64,000 nucleotides of DNA from a virus. The DNA lies in IMG/VR virus record IMGVR_UViG_3300021376_000023, positions 1 to 64,000 of that record. One strand, written 5' to 3'. Made by a program: the position numbers and the translations under genes. Positions within the stretch are counted from its first letter, which is position 1. Each line of letters starts with the position of its first letter. The notes under the pieces are model-generated. The model made no database searches. It was not told the DNA's origin and worked only from the letters and a program-made list of their open reading frames with translations. Below, piece by piece: positions 7,368-14,506 of the stretch.

Positions 7368-7440
7368 TAGCGAGTATGGGATTCGAACCCATGTATCGGG
7401 AATGAAAGTCCCGAGTCCTAGACCCCTAGACGAACTCGCC
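7368..7440 (-). tRNA. tRNA-Glu (anticodon TTC)
   Basis: A 73-nt cloverleaf: acceptor GGCGAGT/ACTCGCT (G1:U72), anticodon stem CGGGA/TCCCG with loop CTTTCAT, T-loop TTCGAAT. No encoded CCA is seen. It is the last of three minus-strand tRNAs. Confidence 0.9.
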
Positions 7441-7447
7441 GTATTGG

Positions 7448-7520
7448 TGGGCGTACAAGGATTTGAACCTTGGACCAAGGCATTATGAGTGCCCTGCTCT
7501 GACCGCTGAGCTATACGCCC
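7448..7520 (-). tRNA. tRNA-Met, elongator-like (anticodon CAT)
   Basis: A regular 73-nt cloverleaf: acceptor GGGCGTA/TACGCCC, anticodon loop CTCATAA, T-loop TTCAAAT. It lacks the initiator features seen in the tRNA at 14507..14578. A lysidine-type tRNA-Ile2 with the same anticodon cannot be excluded by sequence alone. Confidence 0.85.
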
Positions 7521-7525
7521 ATCTT

Positions 7526-7598
7526 TGGCTCAGGAGGGACTTGAACCCACACTTGAGCGATTTTAAGTCGCTTGCCTCTGCCGTTGGGCTACTAAGCC
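7526..7598 (-). tRNA. tRNA with Leu anticodon TAA but class I body
   Basis: A canonical 73-nt fold: acceptor GGCTTAG/CTGAGCC, T8, A9, anticodon stem AGCGA/TCGCT, loop CTTAAAA, discriminator A. The variable loop is only 5 nt (CAAGT), whereas bacterial tRNA-Leu has a long variable arm. The T-stem has one T:T mismatch. It decodes UUA if functional; its amino acid identity is uncertain. Confidence 0.85.
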
Positions 7599-7642
7599 AA
7601 CTTGAAATAATAGTATATTGGAATTTAGAATTTAGGCAACTT

Positions 7643-8014
7643 TTAAAAGAATCGTTTTGCTGCCCCGGGCATCTGGCCGGCCCGTCTCATATGTTCGATA
7701 TCTTTTTCAGCTAAAATTAATGCTTCAAGAAAAGCTTTTAAAACACCGAACCGCTCGTACATTCTTTTGTAAACGAATTCAGGTTCGTTTTGTTTTATTC
7801 TTTTAGCCAAATCCTCAAACTTACCTGCTAAATTTTCTTTGATTTGGGCAAGAGTAAAAATACCAACACCCTGAACCATTACGTGGGAATTTTCTATATT
7901 CTCTTTATCCCATTTTGCTATAACTTTAATCTTACTCTTAGGTGCTGGAAGCCCTTGAGTGTTCTTTATAACATCTTCATATTGTTCAAAGATTGTATGT
8001 GTATCTTTGTTCAT
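7643..8014 (-). CDS. Putative head-internal protein with capsid-targeting N-terminus, 123 aa
   Basis: The N-terminus MNKDTHTIFEQYEDVIKN matches the pattern of at least five other late genes here: a short peptide ending [hydrophobic]-x-E. In T4 a similar peptide (MKTYQEFIAE) directs internal proteins into the prohead and is cut by protease gp21 after the Glu. The rest is basic and helical with no enzyme motif. A late box precedes the ATG by 5 nt. Packaging is inferred. Confidence 0.6.
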   Translation of the reverse strand: MNKDTHTIFEQYEDVIKNTQGLPAPKSKIKVIAKWDKENIENSHVMVQGVGIFTLAQIKENLAGKFEDLAKRIKQNEPEFVYKRMYERFGVLKAFLEALILAEKDIEHMRRAGQMPGAAKRFF

Positions 8015-8019
8015 ATTAT

Positions 8020-8027
8020 TATTTAGT
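8020..8027 (-). promoter_or_regulatory. Late-type promoter box ACTAAATA
   Basis: ACTAAATA is followed by 5 nt (ATAAT) and the ATG at 8014. It resembles the T4 late consensus TATAAATA. Confidence 0.6.
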
Positions 8028-8262
8028 TACTATGAATATACATATCTGTCCTTATTGCATATTCTTTATAATCAGCATAGTAAAATCCTCTATCCCCCCC
8101 ATCTAGTATAATTGTTGGTCTATTCTTTATAAAAAAACACCATTGATCGGTAAACTCTTTACCGTGAAAATTTAATACATCTTCCTGTAAAACATAATCA
8201 GATGTTGTTTCAACTCCACCAATTCCTTTATAGTTTAATGTTCTTTTAGGACAAAATTTCAC
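8023..8262 (-). CDS. Unknown protein, 79 aa
   Basis: Starts MKFCPKRTLNYKGIGGV and contains a Gly/Asp turn (IILDGGDRGFYYADY). It overlaps the stop of the upstream head-internal gene by 4 nt, and its 3' end holds the late box of the next gene. No family recognised. Confidence 0.6.
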   Translation of the reverse strand: MKFCPKRTLNYKGIGGVETTSDYVLQEDVLNFHGKEFTDQWCFFIKNRPTIILDGGDRGFYYADYKEYAIRTDMYIHSN

Positions 8263-9122
8263 GAGTTTTTAACACAATTATTAACTCTTTTTCCACCCTT
8301 AATTTTAGTTCCTTGTTTATGATATCCCTTCCAACATTTAGGGTCTAATCGTCTCTCTTCACTTTCAGCTGAAGCACGTCTTTGTTCATTATCTGCATCT
8401 TTTTTATTCTTTAATTCATTTTTTACGCTAAGAAGATGATTGATATCAATCTTATCTTCAGGCTTTGATGCCCATGTCTGATTGTACATTTCGGCAAATT
8501 TCTTTAAAACCCAATCTTCATAAAAAGGAGAATGTGTCTCAAAAAACTTTATATAAGGGTCGGAACCTTCTCGTTTATATTCACTTCTAAAAAACTTGCC
8601 CAATATACTCATCCATCTTGATTCATTTTCTTTTCTTCTCTTCACATCACCTGGACTCTCTTCACCTTCGCCTTTTAACTCCATTTCATGTGCATAGTCT
8701 TGTGCAGAATATTCCTCTTTACTATCAGGCATTTGTTCTCTAAATTCATCTTCAACATCAGGGAATCCATGCTCTTGGTACCAACCATATTGAGACACCA
8801 CATCCATAGGAAAGTCTTCATCATACATAAATAGATTCATAGCGCGTTTTTCTGGATTTTTATCGTGTTTAAAGATCCTCTTTACAACTTCATCAAACGC
8901 CAATTCCAGCACTTTCCTTTGACCTTCTTTTGTATTTGTATCAATATCTCTAGGAAGAAAAGCGGCTGCTATCTCGTGAGTATATTTTAATTTCTCTTTT
9001 GGCTTATCTTCAGGAAGCTTGGAGGCTGCATGTTTTGAAAGCTTTGCAAATTCTGGATATGGCATACTTTCGGTTACTACGGTTTTATATGCTTCAAATA
9101 TAAGATGACTGTCTTTATTCAT
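8259..9122 (-). CDS. Putative head-internal protein, 287 aa, with C-terminal KGGKRVNNC motif
   Basis: N-terminus MNKDSHLIFEAYKTVVTES carries the LIFE|A cleavage-like motif. The body is highly charged and helical. The C-terminus (DPKCWKGYHKQGTKIKGGKR, then VNNCV) is a short Cys/Lys motif I know from uncharacterised marine-phage proteins. The late box lies 5 nt before the ATG. It is probably synthesised late and packed with DNA; function after injection unknown. Confidence 0.6.
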   Translation of the reverse strand: MNKDSHLIFEAYKTVVTESMPYPEFAKLSKHAASKLPEDKPKEKLKYTHEIAAAFLPRDIDTNTKEGQRKVLELAFDEVVKRIFKHDKNPEKRAMNLFMYDEDFPMDVVSQYGWYQEHGFPDVEDEFREQMPDSKEEYSAQDYAHEMELKGEGEESPGDVKRRKENESRWMSILGKFFRSEYKREGSDPYIKFFETHSPFYEDWVLKKFAEMYNQTWASKPEDKIDINHLLSVKNELKNKKDADNEQRRASAESEERRLDPKCWKGYHKQGTKIKGGKRVNNCVKNS

Positions 9123-9127
9123 CTTAT

Positions 9128-9135
9128 TATTTAGT
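9128..9135 (-). promoter_or_regulatory. Late-type promoter box ACTAAATA
   Basis: ACTAAATA, then 5 nt (ATAAG) to the ATG at 9122. Confidence 0.6.
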
Positions 9136-9136
9136 C

Positions 9137-9682
9137 TTACAAATCAATAGGTTCGTATTTGTCCAATACGTTAGAAAGGTCCTTTTTAGGCGGAGTAAAG
9201 TTTTTAAGTTTAAATTTTCTAAAGTATTCAATATTATTGCCAAGATTATCTCTAGAAACATTAAACGAAACATATTTCTTACCATTTTTATCTATTTTAT
9301 ATTCGGGCGATATTCTATTAATAAAATCAATCATGCTTGCTCTATCATATTCAACCACTACTCCTTCGTCCATATCTACATGCATCATTCTATGATTCTT
9401 TTTTCGAGATATTTCATCAGGGTAAACAAATATAAAACCGTTCTTTAAATTGGCTTTCACATCTACACTATAATAATTGGCCCAGGTATTCTTTTTAAAT
9501 TCAAAATCTATGCCGGCAATCTGCTTCTCCTTATCATTCTCATACCATATTACGTCATGGTAAGTACTTTCTAAATATTCTAGAATTAACTTTTCTGCCC
9601 GTAATCCTTTATCAGTATATTCATTATCCCCGTATGCCTCTTTTGTGGTGTTTGTCCATTTCCTTGTAATTCTCTTACTCAC
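9137..9682 (-). CDS. PD-(D/E)XK-like nuclease candidate, 181 aa
   Basis: The order of motifs fits a restriction-like fold: a helix with Glu (GLRAEKLILEYLES), GIDFEFKKN with an Asp, and YSVDVKANL, equivalent to the (D/E)xK strand. GTG at 9682 overlaps the upstream TAA (GTGAGTAA), so I prefer it to the ATG at 9706. It could be a recombination or host-DNA-degrading nuclease. Assignment rests on motif shape only. Confidence 0.55.
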   Translation of the reverse strand: MSKRITRKWTNTTKEAYGDNEYTDKGLRAEKLILEYLESTYHDVIWYENDKEKQIAGIDFEFKKNTWANYYSVDVKANLKNGFIFVYPDEISRKKNHRMMHVDMDEGVVVEYDRASMIDFINRISPEYKIDKNGKKYVSFNVSRDNLGNNIEYFRKFKLKNFTPPKKDLSNVLDKYEPIDL

Positions 9683-9956
9683 GGTCAAATACCTCAAAAC
9701 CTTCATCTTCTAGCATATCAGCTGCTGTATCGCTTGCAATATTATAAGCTGTTTCAAATTCACCCTCACGGAGAAAATCTTGAATTTCATCTACCCCACT
9801 TCCGAACGTAGCAGTATCAGGTAAATCAGAACTTGTAAAATAAGATCTAGTATACTTTTTTAAGTAACTATCAATTAGTTTTATAGCCACAACTTGTTCC
9901 CCGGATTGGTTTATAAGTCTCTTAAGTTTATCTTTTTGTTTTTCGGTTAAATTCAT
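9675..9956 (-). CDS. Unknown acidic protein, 93 aa
   Basis: I start it at MNLTEKQKDKLKRL (9956), whose ATG overlaps the upstream stop as TAATG; a longer frame from 9974 exists. The N-terminus is a basic helix and the C-terminus is acidic (DTAADMLEDEGFEVFD). No motif recognised. Confidence 0.6.
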   Translation of the reverse strand: MNLTEKQKDKLKRLINQSGEQVVAIKLIDSYLKKYTRSYFTSSDLPDTATFGSGVDEIQDFLREGEFETAYNIASDTAADMLEDEGFEVFDRE

Positions 9957-10150
9957 TAATATTTTGCTCCCCAAATTTTTATTCTAGCATTAGGATCGTT
10001 GCTTCCATCAGGAGTGTCAAGCATATTATATTTGTTATAATCCCAATCTATACTGTCTTCGGCCATGTTATTCCTAGTATATGGTCCTTGTTTAACGCTA
10101 GTACAAGAACACAAAACAATTCCTGCTAGTAGTAACAATATTAAATTCAT
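9956..10150 (-). CDS. Small predicted lipoprotein, 64 aa
   Basis: A signal-like hydrophobic start (MNLILLLLAGIVLCSC) with a lipobox-like LCS|C at residues 13-16, followed by a polar tail. It should be lipidated and held in the host membrane. It lacks the Pro-rich region of Rz1 spanins; superinfection exclusion is another option. It has its own near-consensus promoter. Confidence 0.6.
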   Translation of the reverse strand: MNLILLLLAGIVLCSCTSVKQGPYTRNNMAEDSIDWDYNKYNMLDTPDGSNDPNARIKIWGAKY

Positions 10151-10156
10151 ACTATT

Positions 10157-10184
10157 ATTATAAAGGTTATTAAAGTTATGTCAA
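10157..10184 (-). promoter_or_regulatory. Early sigma70-like promoter, leaderless spacing
   Basis: TTGACA (10184..10179), 16 nt, TATAAT (10162..10157), 6 nt (AATAGT), ATG at 10150. The -35 box abuts the T-tract of the terminator at 10186..10212. Confidence 0.75.
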
Positions 10185-10185
10185 G

Positions 10186-10212
10186 AAAAAAAAGCGGTTT
10201 CAACGATACCGC
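10186..10212 (-). terminator. Rho-independent terminator
   Basis: On the minus strand GCGGT-ATCGTTGAA-ACCGC is followed by eight T residues. It ends the candidate small RNA and insulates the lipoprotein promoter. Confidence 0.8.
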
Positions 10213-10288
10213 AAAACGTGGATTAGGATTGGTATGGGCTAATCCTACTTTCCTCCATACATCCACCTAATCATTTACGTAGGAACTA
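10186..10288 (-). ncRNA. Candidate small RNA, about 100 nt
   Basis: It has its own promoter and its own intrinsic terminator with no credible gene between. It contains a 7-bp hairpin GGATTAG...CTAATCC (12-nt loop). The only frame is a 9-codon one (MIRWMYGGK), so a micropeptide remains possible. Promoter and terminator spacing define a transcript of roughly 100 nt. Confidence 0.55.
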
Positions 10289-10293
10289 TTATT

Positions 10294-10321
10294 AGTATAA
10301 GATAGAAGAAATAATAATCAA
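10294..10321 (-). promoter_or_regulatory. Sigma70-like promoter of the small RNA
   Basis: TTGATT (10321..10316), 16 nt, TATACT (10299..10294). The expected +1 is near 10287. Confidence 0.6.
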
Positions 10322-10525
10322 CTACCAATGTCGAATTACATTAGCTATAATAAACCCGCATGTAATAAAATTAATTAGAACTATGAGAGTACGAATAATT
10401 AAGCTAATATTTGCATCTCTTACTTTAAGTGTGGGGATCTCGGGTTTATCGCCATCTGTTAGGCCAATTCTATGATCAATAGTTCTAGACCATATTAGCC
10501 AGATTTTAGTAAAAGCTTTTTTCAT
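10322..10525 (-). CDS. Small membrane protein, 67 aa
   Basis: A basic amphipathic N-terminus (MKKAFTKIWLIWSRTIDHR) and one C-terminal membrane helix (ISLIIRTLIVLINFITCGFI). The ATG overlaps the upstream gene's stop. Function unknown. Confidence 0.55.
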   Translation of the reverse strand: MKKAFTKIWLIWSRTIDHRIGLTDGDKPEIPTLKVRDANISLIIRTLIVLINFITCGFIIANVIRHW

Positions 10526-10746
10526 TTTACAGTTTTGTTCAGTCTCTCAACTTCGTCCAAAAATGCTACTAATGATTCCGATATTCTATATCTGTCTTGG
10601 TTCACAATGCCTTCAATTTTCACATAATCACCATTAACATACCTGTATGCTTGATCTCTACATATTCTACGAAACTCTCCAACACATTGTTTAAGCTCAA
10701 AAAATTCTTCTTGAGTTAATTTTACATCTCTGAATGTGTACTTCAC
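10522..10746 (-). CDS. Small unknown protein, 74 aa
   Basis: Begins MKYTFRDVKLTQEEFFELKQ; helical and charged, with two Cys (C21, C29) in the central helix. The start is divergent from the plus-strand gene at 10758. No motif recognised. Confidence 0.55.
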   Translation of the reverse strand: MKYTFRDVKLTQEEFFELKQCVGEFRRICRDQAYRYVNGDYVKIEGIVNQDRYRISESLVAFLDEVERLNKTVK

Positions 10747-10757
10747 TAAGTAATTAT

Positions 10758-11027
10758 ATGCTCGATAAAATTAAAAGCCATTTTAACAAAAGCTATAATT
10801 TAGTTTTTTGGGTATTGTTTGCCCCTGCTATGATTTGGACATTTTACAGTATACACGAATTATATACGGTATATTTTGATCTGCTGACCAAACAAGATCA
10901 CATGCAATTTTTTCTTAGAATTTTCTTTCCATTATCTGTAGCGTTATATGTTACATCATTAGAACGGGCAGCACGAAAGAGACGAGAAAGGCTTAAACAG
11001 AATATTGAAAATTATCTAGATACTTAA
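10758..11027 (+). CDS. Two-span membrane protein, 89 aa
   Basis: I start at MLDKIKSHFNKSYNL (10758), preceded by ACTAAGTAATTAT, a degenerate late-type box. Two hydrophobic segments (about residues 16-36 and 50-70) are followed by a strongly basic tail (ERAARKRRERLKQNI). Function unknown. Confidence 0.55.
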   Translation: MLDKIKSHFNKSYNLVFWVLFAPAMIWTFYSIHELYTVYFDLLTKQDHMQFFLRIFFPLSVALYVTSLERAARKRRERLKQNIENYLDT

Positions 11028-11101
11028 TCTTTAAATCTCTCCCGTAGGTAGAATACATATAACAATACGGCCACACATATTAATAAAGATCCAATGCTCA
11101 T
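11024..11101 (-). CDS. 25-aa membrane microprotein
   Basis: ATG at 11101 overlaps the upstream TGA (ATGA). The product is MSIGSLLICVAVLLYVFYLR plus a short charged end: one membrane helix. Its stop overlaps the convergent gene's stop. Very short, so supported mainly by the coupled start and composition. Confidence 0.4.
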   Translation of the reverse strand: MSIGSLLICVAVLLYVFYLRERFKD

Positions 11102-11343
11102 ATCTTAAATGATTTATTCCACATAATCTCAAATGTCCATCCAGCGTAATCAATTGACAGCTCCCAAAAAGTAGAGTGAAACACACCATAAAATTTTGGA
11201 AACCATCTAAATCTATAAGAGTTTAAAATATAAAAACCTAGACCGTCTTCAAATACTATTTTGTAGTGAGGTTGGCTCACAAATACGTTTTCACCGAAGT
11301 TATGCGGCTTTATATCCTTAGGAGTACCAAATATAATTTTCAT
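11098..11343 (-). CDS. Unknown protein, 81 aa
   Basis: Start MKIIFGTPKDIKPHNFG at 11343 overlaps the upstream stop as TAATG; a TTG 9 nt further up is less likely. It is aromatic and strand-rich (YRFRWFPKFYGVFHSTFWEL). No family recognised. Confidence 0.6.
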   Translation of the reverse strand: MKIIFGTPKDIKPHNFGENVFVSQPHYKIVFEDGLGFYILNSYRFRWFPKFYGVFHSTFWELSIDYAGWTFEIMWNKSFKI

Positions 11344-11882
11344 TAATCCCAAAGGTTCATATAATAAATGGAAAATAGCTTTAATCCACGTCTGTGTCTT
11401 TTATAATAATTATTATATTTCTCTTCATTAAACTCTGTTCTTTTATCTTCATCTAATGTAAATTGAAATGCAAAAATAATATCATCAAGTACGGCGCGCC
11501 ACTCATCCTCTGTAAGCGATGTAGGTGGGTCTTGTGCAAATGCCTCATCACGAGTAAGTTCAATTATTTCTCCAAATCTATCCTCTATATGCCACCTGAC
11601 ACTGGTACCGTGAAATTGATTTCTCATTGCTTTTAAAACTGGAATAGATTTTCTAGCAATGTACCAAGCTGCATTCCATTTATCTAAATCATCATACCCG
11701 CGAATATGGCGTTGAATAAAATATTTTATTTTAAAGTAAAGCCCAGAGGTTAGAGTATATTTCCATCTTGAAACCCATATACAAAACTCTTCTATTAATC
11801 TATGTCTTGAGTATACTGGCTCTCCATCACCCCACAAAGATTTTATCTCAGCCAATCTTTTATTAATTTCGTTATTTGACAC
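11343..11882 (-). CDS. Conserved phage protein of unknown function, 179 aa
   Basis: GTG start in TAGTGTGTCA, overlapping the upstream TAG. Motifs RHIRGYDDLDKWNAAWYIAR and SLTEDEWRAVLDDIIFAF recall a family of uncharacterised phage proteins with a helical fold. No catalytic residues stand out. Confidence 0.65.
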   Translation of the reverse strand: MSNNEINKRLAEIKSLWGDGEPVYSRHRLIEEFCIWVSRWKYTLTSGLYFKIKYFIQRHIRGYDDLDKWNAAWYIARKSIPVLKAMRNQFHGTSVRWHIEDRFGEIIELTRDEAFAQDPPTSLTEDEWRAVLDDIIFAFQFTLDEDKRTEFNEEKYNNYYKRHRRGLKLFSIYYMNLWD

Positions 11883-11883
11883 A

Positions 11884-12033
11884 CTAAACCTTCTTTAAAG
11901 TCCAGCTGTTATCTTTGTTGTCTTGCCATTCAATTTTATCACCAACAGACCACCCTAGATTAGCCAACAAATCATCAGGAAGCTCAATATACAACTCGTC
12001 TGTTTTAAGGTCTTTTTTAATTTCTATTTTCAC
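11884..12033 (-). CDS. AbrB/MazE-like small DNA-binding protein, 49 aa
   Basis: GTG start overlapping the upstream TGA. The pattern LYIELPDDLLANLGWSVGD-KIEW matches the swapped-hairpin AbrB/MazE fold: strand, (D/E)LL..LGW, GD, strand. Such short AbrB-like proteins occur in many marine phages. It probably dimerises and may act as a transcription regulator; targets unknown. Confidence 0.65.
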   Translation of the reverse strand: MKIEIKKDLKTDELYIELPDDLLANLGWSVGDKIEWQDNKDNSWTLKKV

Positions 12034-12719
12034 ACACCTGTCCAACGATAAGTCAGATTAGAAATTTTATGGCAAATCTTTTGAATTAGTTTAGAAGAGA
12101 AGAATACAAAAGGATTATAAATTTCCTTTACAATTGGATAATACCATTTTGCTCTAAAAACATTTCGCTTTGCAATTGATGTAGAGAGCTTTTGTTCAAA
12201 TTCTTCGTTTTGCTTCTTTCTTGCTTTAGCAGTTTTCTCTGATTCAATCTCGGCTTTAATAAGATTTATCTTTTTTACCTTACCCTCAACAGCAATAACA
12301 TTAAACTCAATATCTAGATATCTACCTCCTACTTCCTCATAGGTGTAAATACCAAAAGTACTAGTAGTCTTTACTTTAACCTTAACTGGCTTCCTTTCAT
12401 CTACAGTCTTTAGAGTAGGATGCTTTTTATTAATTTGTCTTTGAATAAATTTAAAATACAAACGCTCTAAAAAAGACCTATTATCTGTCCAACCGGAAAA
12501 AGGAGGGGTATAGGGTATCTTCTTACCGGTCGGTCTATACTCTGTAACAGATATTTGACCGGAAGAATCAATTGTAAAGGAAGATAATGTATTATCTAAA
12601 TCTTTTGTCTGGAACTCGGAGGGTACTTGCTTATTATTATTCTTCAAAAAAGAAGATACTTCTTTTGGAAGAGAAGGAAGCTTTAAGTTTTCTATAACTA
12701 CTGTGTCGAACATACCCAT
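12030..12719 (-). CDS. Conserved phage protein of the MGMFD type, 229 aa
   Basis: I choose the ATG at 12719 (MGMFDTVVIENLKLPSLP). MGMFD openings recur in uncharacterised phage proteins. The N-terminal half is strand-rich; the middle has a coiled, charged helix (EIESEKTAKARKKQNEEFEQ); the C-terminus is hydrophobic and aromatic. A TATAAT box lies 7 nt before the ATG. Function unknown. Confidence 0.65.
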   Translation of the reverse strand: MGMFDTVVIENLKLPSLPKEVSSFLKNNNKQVPSEFQTKDLDNTLSSFTIDSSGQISVTEYRPTGKKIPYTPPFSGWTDNRSFLERLYFKFIQRQINKKHPTLKTVDERKPVKVKVKTTSTFGIYTYEEVGGRYLDIEFNVIAVEGKVKKINLIKAEIESEKTAKARKKQNEEFEQKLSTSIAKRNVFRAKWYYPIVKEIYNPFVFFSSKLIQKICHKISNLTYRWTGV

Positions 12720-12726
12720 AATATAT

Positions 12727-12755
12727 ATTATAAGAAATATGTGGAATATCAATAA
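12727..12755 (-). promoter_or_regulatory. Early-type promoter with weak -35
   Basis: TTATTG (12755..12750), 17 nt, TATAAT (12732..12727), 7 nt to the ATG at 12719. Confidence 0.45.
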
Positions 12756-12774
12756 CATTTTATAAATTATTGAT

Positions 12775-13056
12775 ATGAAAGTGACCTTTACTCAGCCTGA
12801 CAAAAGAGATAATAAAATACCTTTTTCCGAATTAAAGGTAGGAGATGTTTTCACCATAGCTGACCCAAAAATGTCTAAGGTCACATGCTATATGAAGACG
12901 AAGGTTAGCAAATATTATACAGCTTCTAATCTAGATTGTATTAACCTAGAAACTGGAGAGATATCTATATTTTCAGATACTAAAAAAGAAGTTATATCTG
13001 TAGATCAGTTATTTGTTTACAAAGTAAATGCTGAGATTAATGTAAAGGTTGATTAA
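12775..13056 (+). CDS. Small beta-rich protein, 93 aa
   Basis: Contains PFSELKVGDVFTIADP, the opening of a small beta-barrel found in several phage proteins of unknown role, then alternating strands. It is divergent from the MGMFD gene; TATAAATTA precedes the ATG. Function unknown. Confidence 0.6.
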   Translation: MKVTFTQPDKRDNKIPFSELKVGDVFTIADPKMSKVTCYMKTKVSKYYTASNLDCINLETGEISIFSDTKKEVISVDQLFVYKVNAEINVKVD

Positions 13057-13787
13057 GGTTCTAAGGGATACCATTTCTTAGAATCGGTTAGTTCGTGATA
13101 TTCTAGAATACTAACACTACCGTTTAAGAACGCAACAATAGCATTATCGTTATATCTGGCTGAAATATAGCCCGTACTCTTTGGGTTACTTCTTGGATCA
13201 TATTTGGATTTACTTTTAGGTATATCAACATAATAAAACCCTTCAAACCTCTCCCCCACGGCCATACTTCTTGATGAAACAAACGCTATCGTTTGAGAAG
13301 GCTTTGTAACCTGGACTAATGATGAAGCAATTCTATTCTGATATTGCTTACCTTCATAATCATTTCCACCTAGATAGATATTAAGACCAAAAGAAGGAAG
13401 CACACTTACAAGGTATGTCTGTGTTAAGCCTCCTTGTTTTTTGATATATCTGGCCGCCTCATTCACTAAAGTACATCCATAAAAATCGTAGTTAAAGTAA
13501 GGAGCAAGTCTCCAAGGCCATCGGTGTGATTCATGACTCTCTTCACCGCCAATTTGCTTACCATTTATATCAAACGCGGTACCATTAAGATCATAACTCT
13601 TCATTAGTAAATTATTATTATCACTACTATAAAGATTGTATGCGGTTATTAAATTTTTTATAGCACTAACCTCTTTTGCCTTTTTACCGGTATCATGCGC
13701 TTTACTCAAAACTGGAAGCCCAACACCTAGTAATATACCTATTACGCAAACTACTACCAAGCTCTCAACAAGCGTGAAAGCTTTCAT
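13053..13787 (-). CDS. Type IV prepilin-like protein (FTLVE), 244 aa
   Basis: A three-residue leader MKA precedes FTLVESLVVVCVIGILLGVG, the classic class III signal and hydrophobic helix cut and N-methylated by prepilin peptidase. The C-terminal strand ISARYNDNAIVAFLNGSVSI resembles the H-X9-DG region of pseudopilin-like proteins abundant in Planctomycetota, Verrucomicrobiota and Lentisphaerota, although the His is replaced. It starts at the stop of the PEP-CTERM gene (ATGA), so the two are co-expressed. Likely acquired from a host and exported by host machinery. Confidence 0.85.
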   Translation of the reverse strand: MKAFTLVESLVVVCVIGILLGVGLPVLSKAHDTGKKAKEVSAIKNLITAYNLYSSDNNNLLMKSYDLNGTAFDINGKQIGGEESHESHRWPWRLAPYFNYDFYGCTLVNEAARYIKKQGGLTQTYLVSVLPSFGLNIYLGGNDYEGKQYQNRIASSLVQVTKPSQTIAFVSSRSMAVGERFEGFYYVDIPKSKSKYDPRSNPKSTGYISARYNDNAIVAFLNGSVSILEYHELTDSKKWYPLEP

Positions 13788-14500
13788 TTTCTATTTAAAA
13801 ACCATGTAATAAAAACAACCCCCATAGCGGCTATTAAAAATTCAAATGTAGATGGCTCAGGTATAATTGATACATTAGGGTGAAGAATTGGATCAGAATA
13901 TTCTAATGAATAAAATTGTGCCGTTGTACCTTCAACGCTAGAATATGTTCCAATAAGCCCTATACCAAAATTAGTAAGAGGATCTATTTTCCATTGATTA
14001 AGAGCCTGGGTAATATTAAAGGATATCTCTCCAGATTGAATAAAAGTTACACTATCTAGAGTAGGTCTGTTTAAGAGATTAGTATTATACCAACTAAGAG
14101 GATCAGAAGCAAATTCTATATTTGAAAAACTATCTCCTAAGGCCACAGCCTTAATTGTAAAGGTCACTCCCGAAGTCAAATAAGAATATGTTGGGGGGCC
14201 TTGATAACCTGGTACCACAGTTCCAGGTACTCTGAATCTTTGAAGATTGAGTTTAAGTAGACCGGTACTGCCTAGCTCATAATTTGTAATATCATTAACC
14301 TCAACACCTCCCACATTGAAATGATATTGATAAGGGCTGCCAGCCTGTTGATTGTTAACACCTACAAAGAGAGGGGTTCTGGTTGAATTAAATGTTCCGT
14401 AATAAAGATAGTAATCAGCATCAGTAGATACGGCCAAGTTAACAGCATGACAGGCTGCACTAAGAAGCAGTGATAATATAATTGTAATTAGTTTGTTCAT
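13784..14500 (-). CDS. PEP-CTERM protein with DNRLRE-like domain, 238 aa
   Basis: Domains in order: signal peptide (residues 1-19, ending CHA), a beta-sandwich whose segments SDPLSWYNTNLLNRPTLDSV, ISFNITQALNQW and FYSLEYSDPILHPNVSI fit the DNRLRE domain pattern, and a C-terminal sorting signal: IPEPSTFEF (from 213), hydrophobic helix, basic NRK. PEP-CTERM signals are recognised by exosortase in bacteria that make exopolysaccharide. The ATG is 6 nt after the initiator-like tRNA. A phage carrying such a gene is unusual. Confidence 0.85.
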   Translation of the reverse strand: MNKLITIILSLLLSAACHAVNLAVSTDADYYLYYGTFNSTRTPLFVGVNNQQAGSPYQYHFNVGGVEVNDITNYELGSTGLLKLNLQRFRVPGTVVPGYQGPPTYSYLTSGVTFTIKAVALGDSFSNIEFASDPLSWYNTNLLNRPTLDSVTFIQSGEISFNITQALNQWKIDPLTNFGIGLIGTYSSVEGTTAQFYSLEYSDPILHPNVSIIPEPSTFEFLIAAMGVVFITWFLNRK

Positions 14501-14506
14501 AAGATT

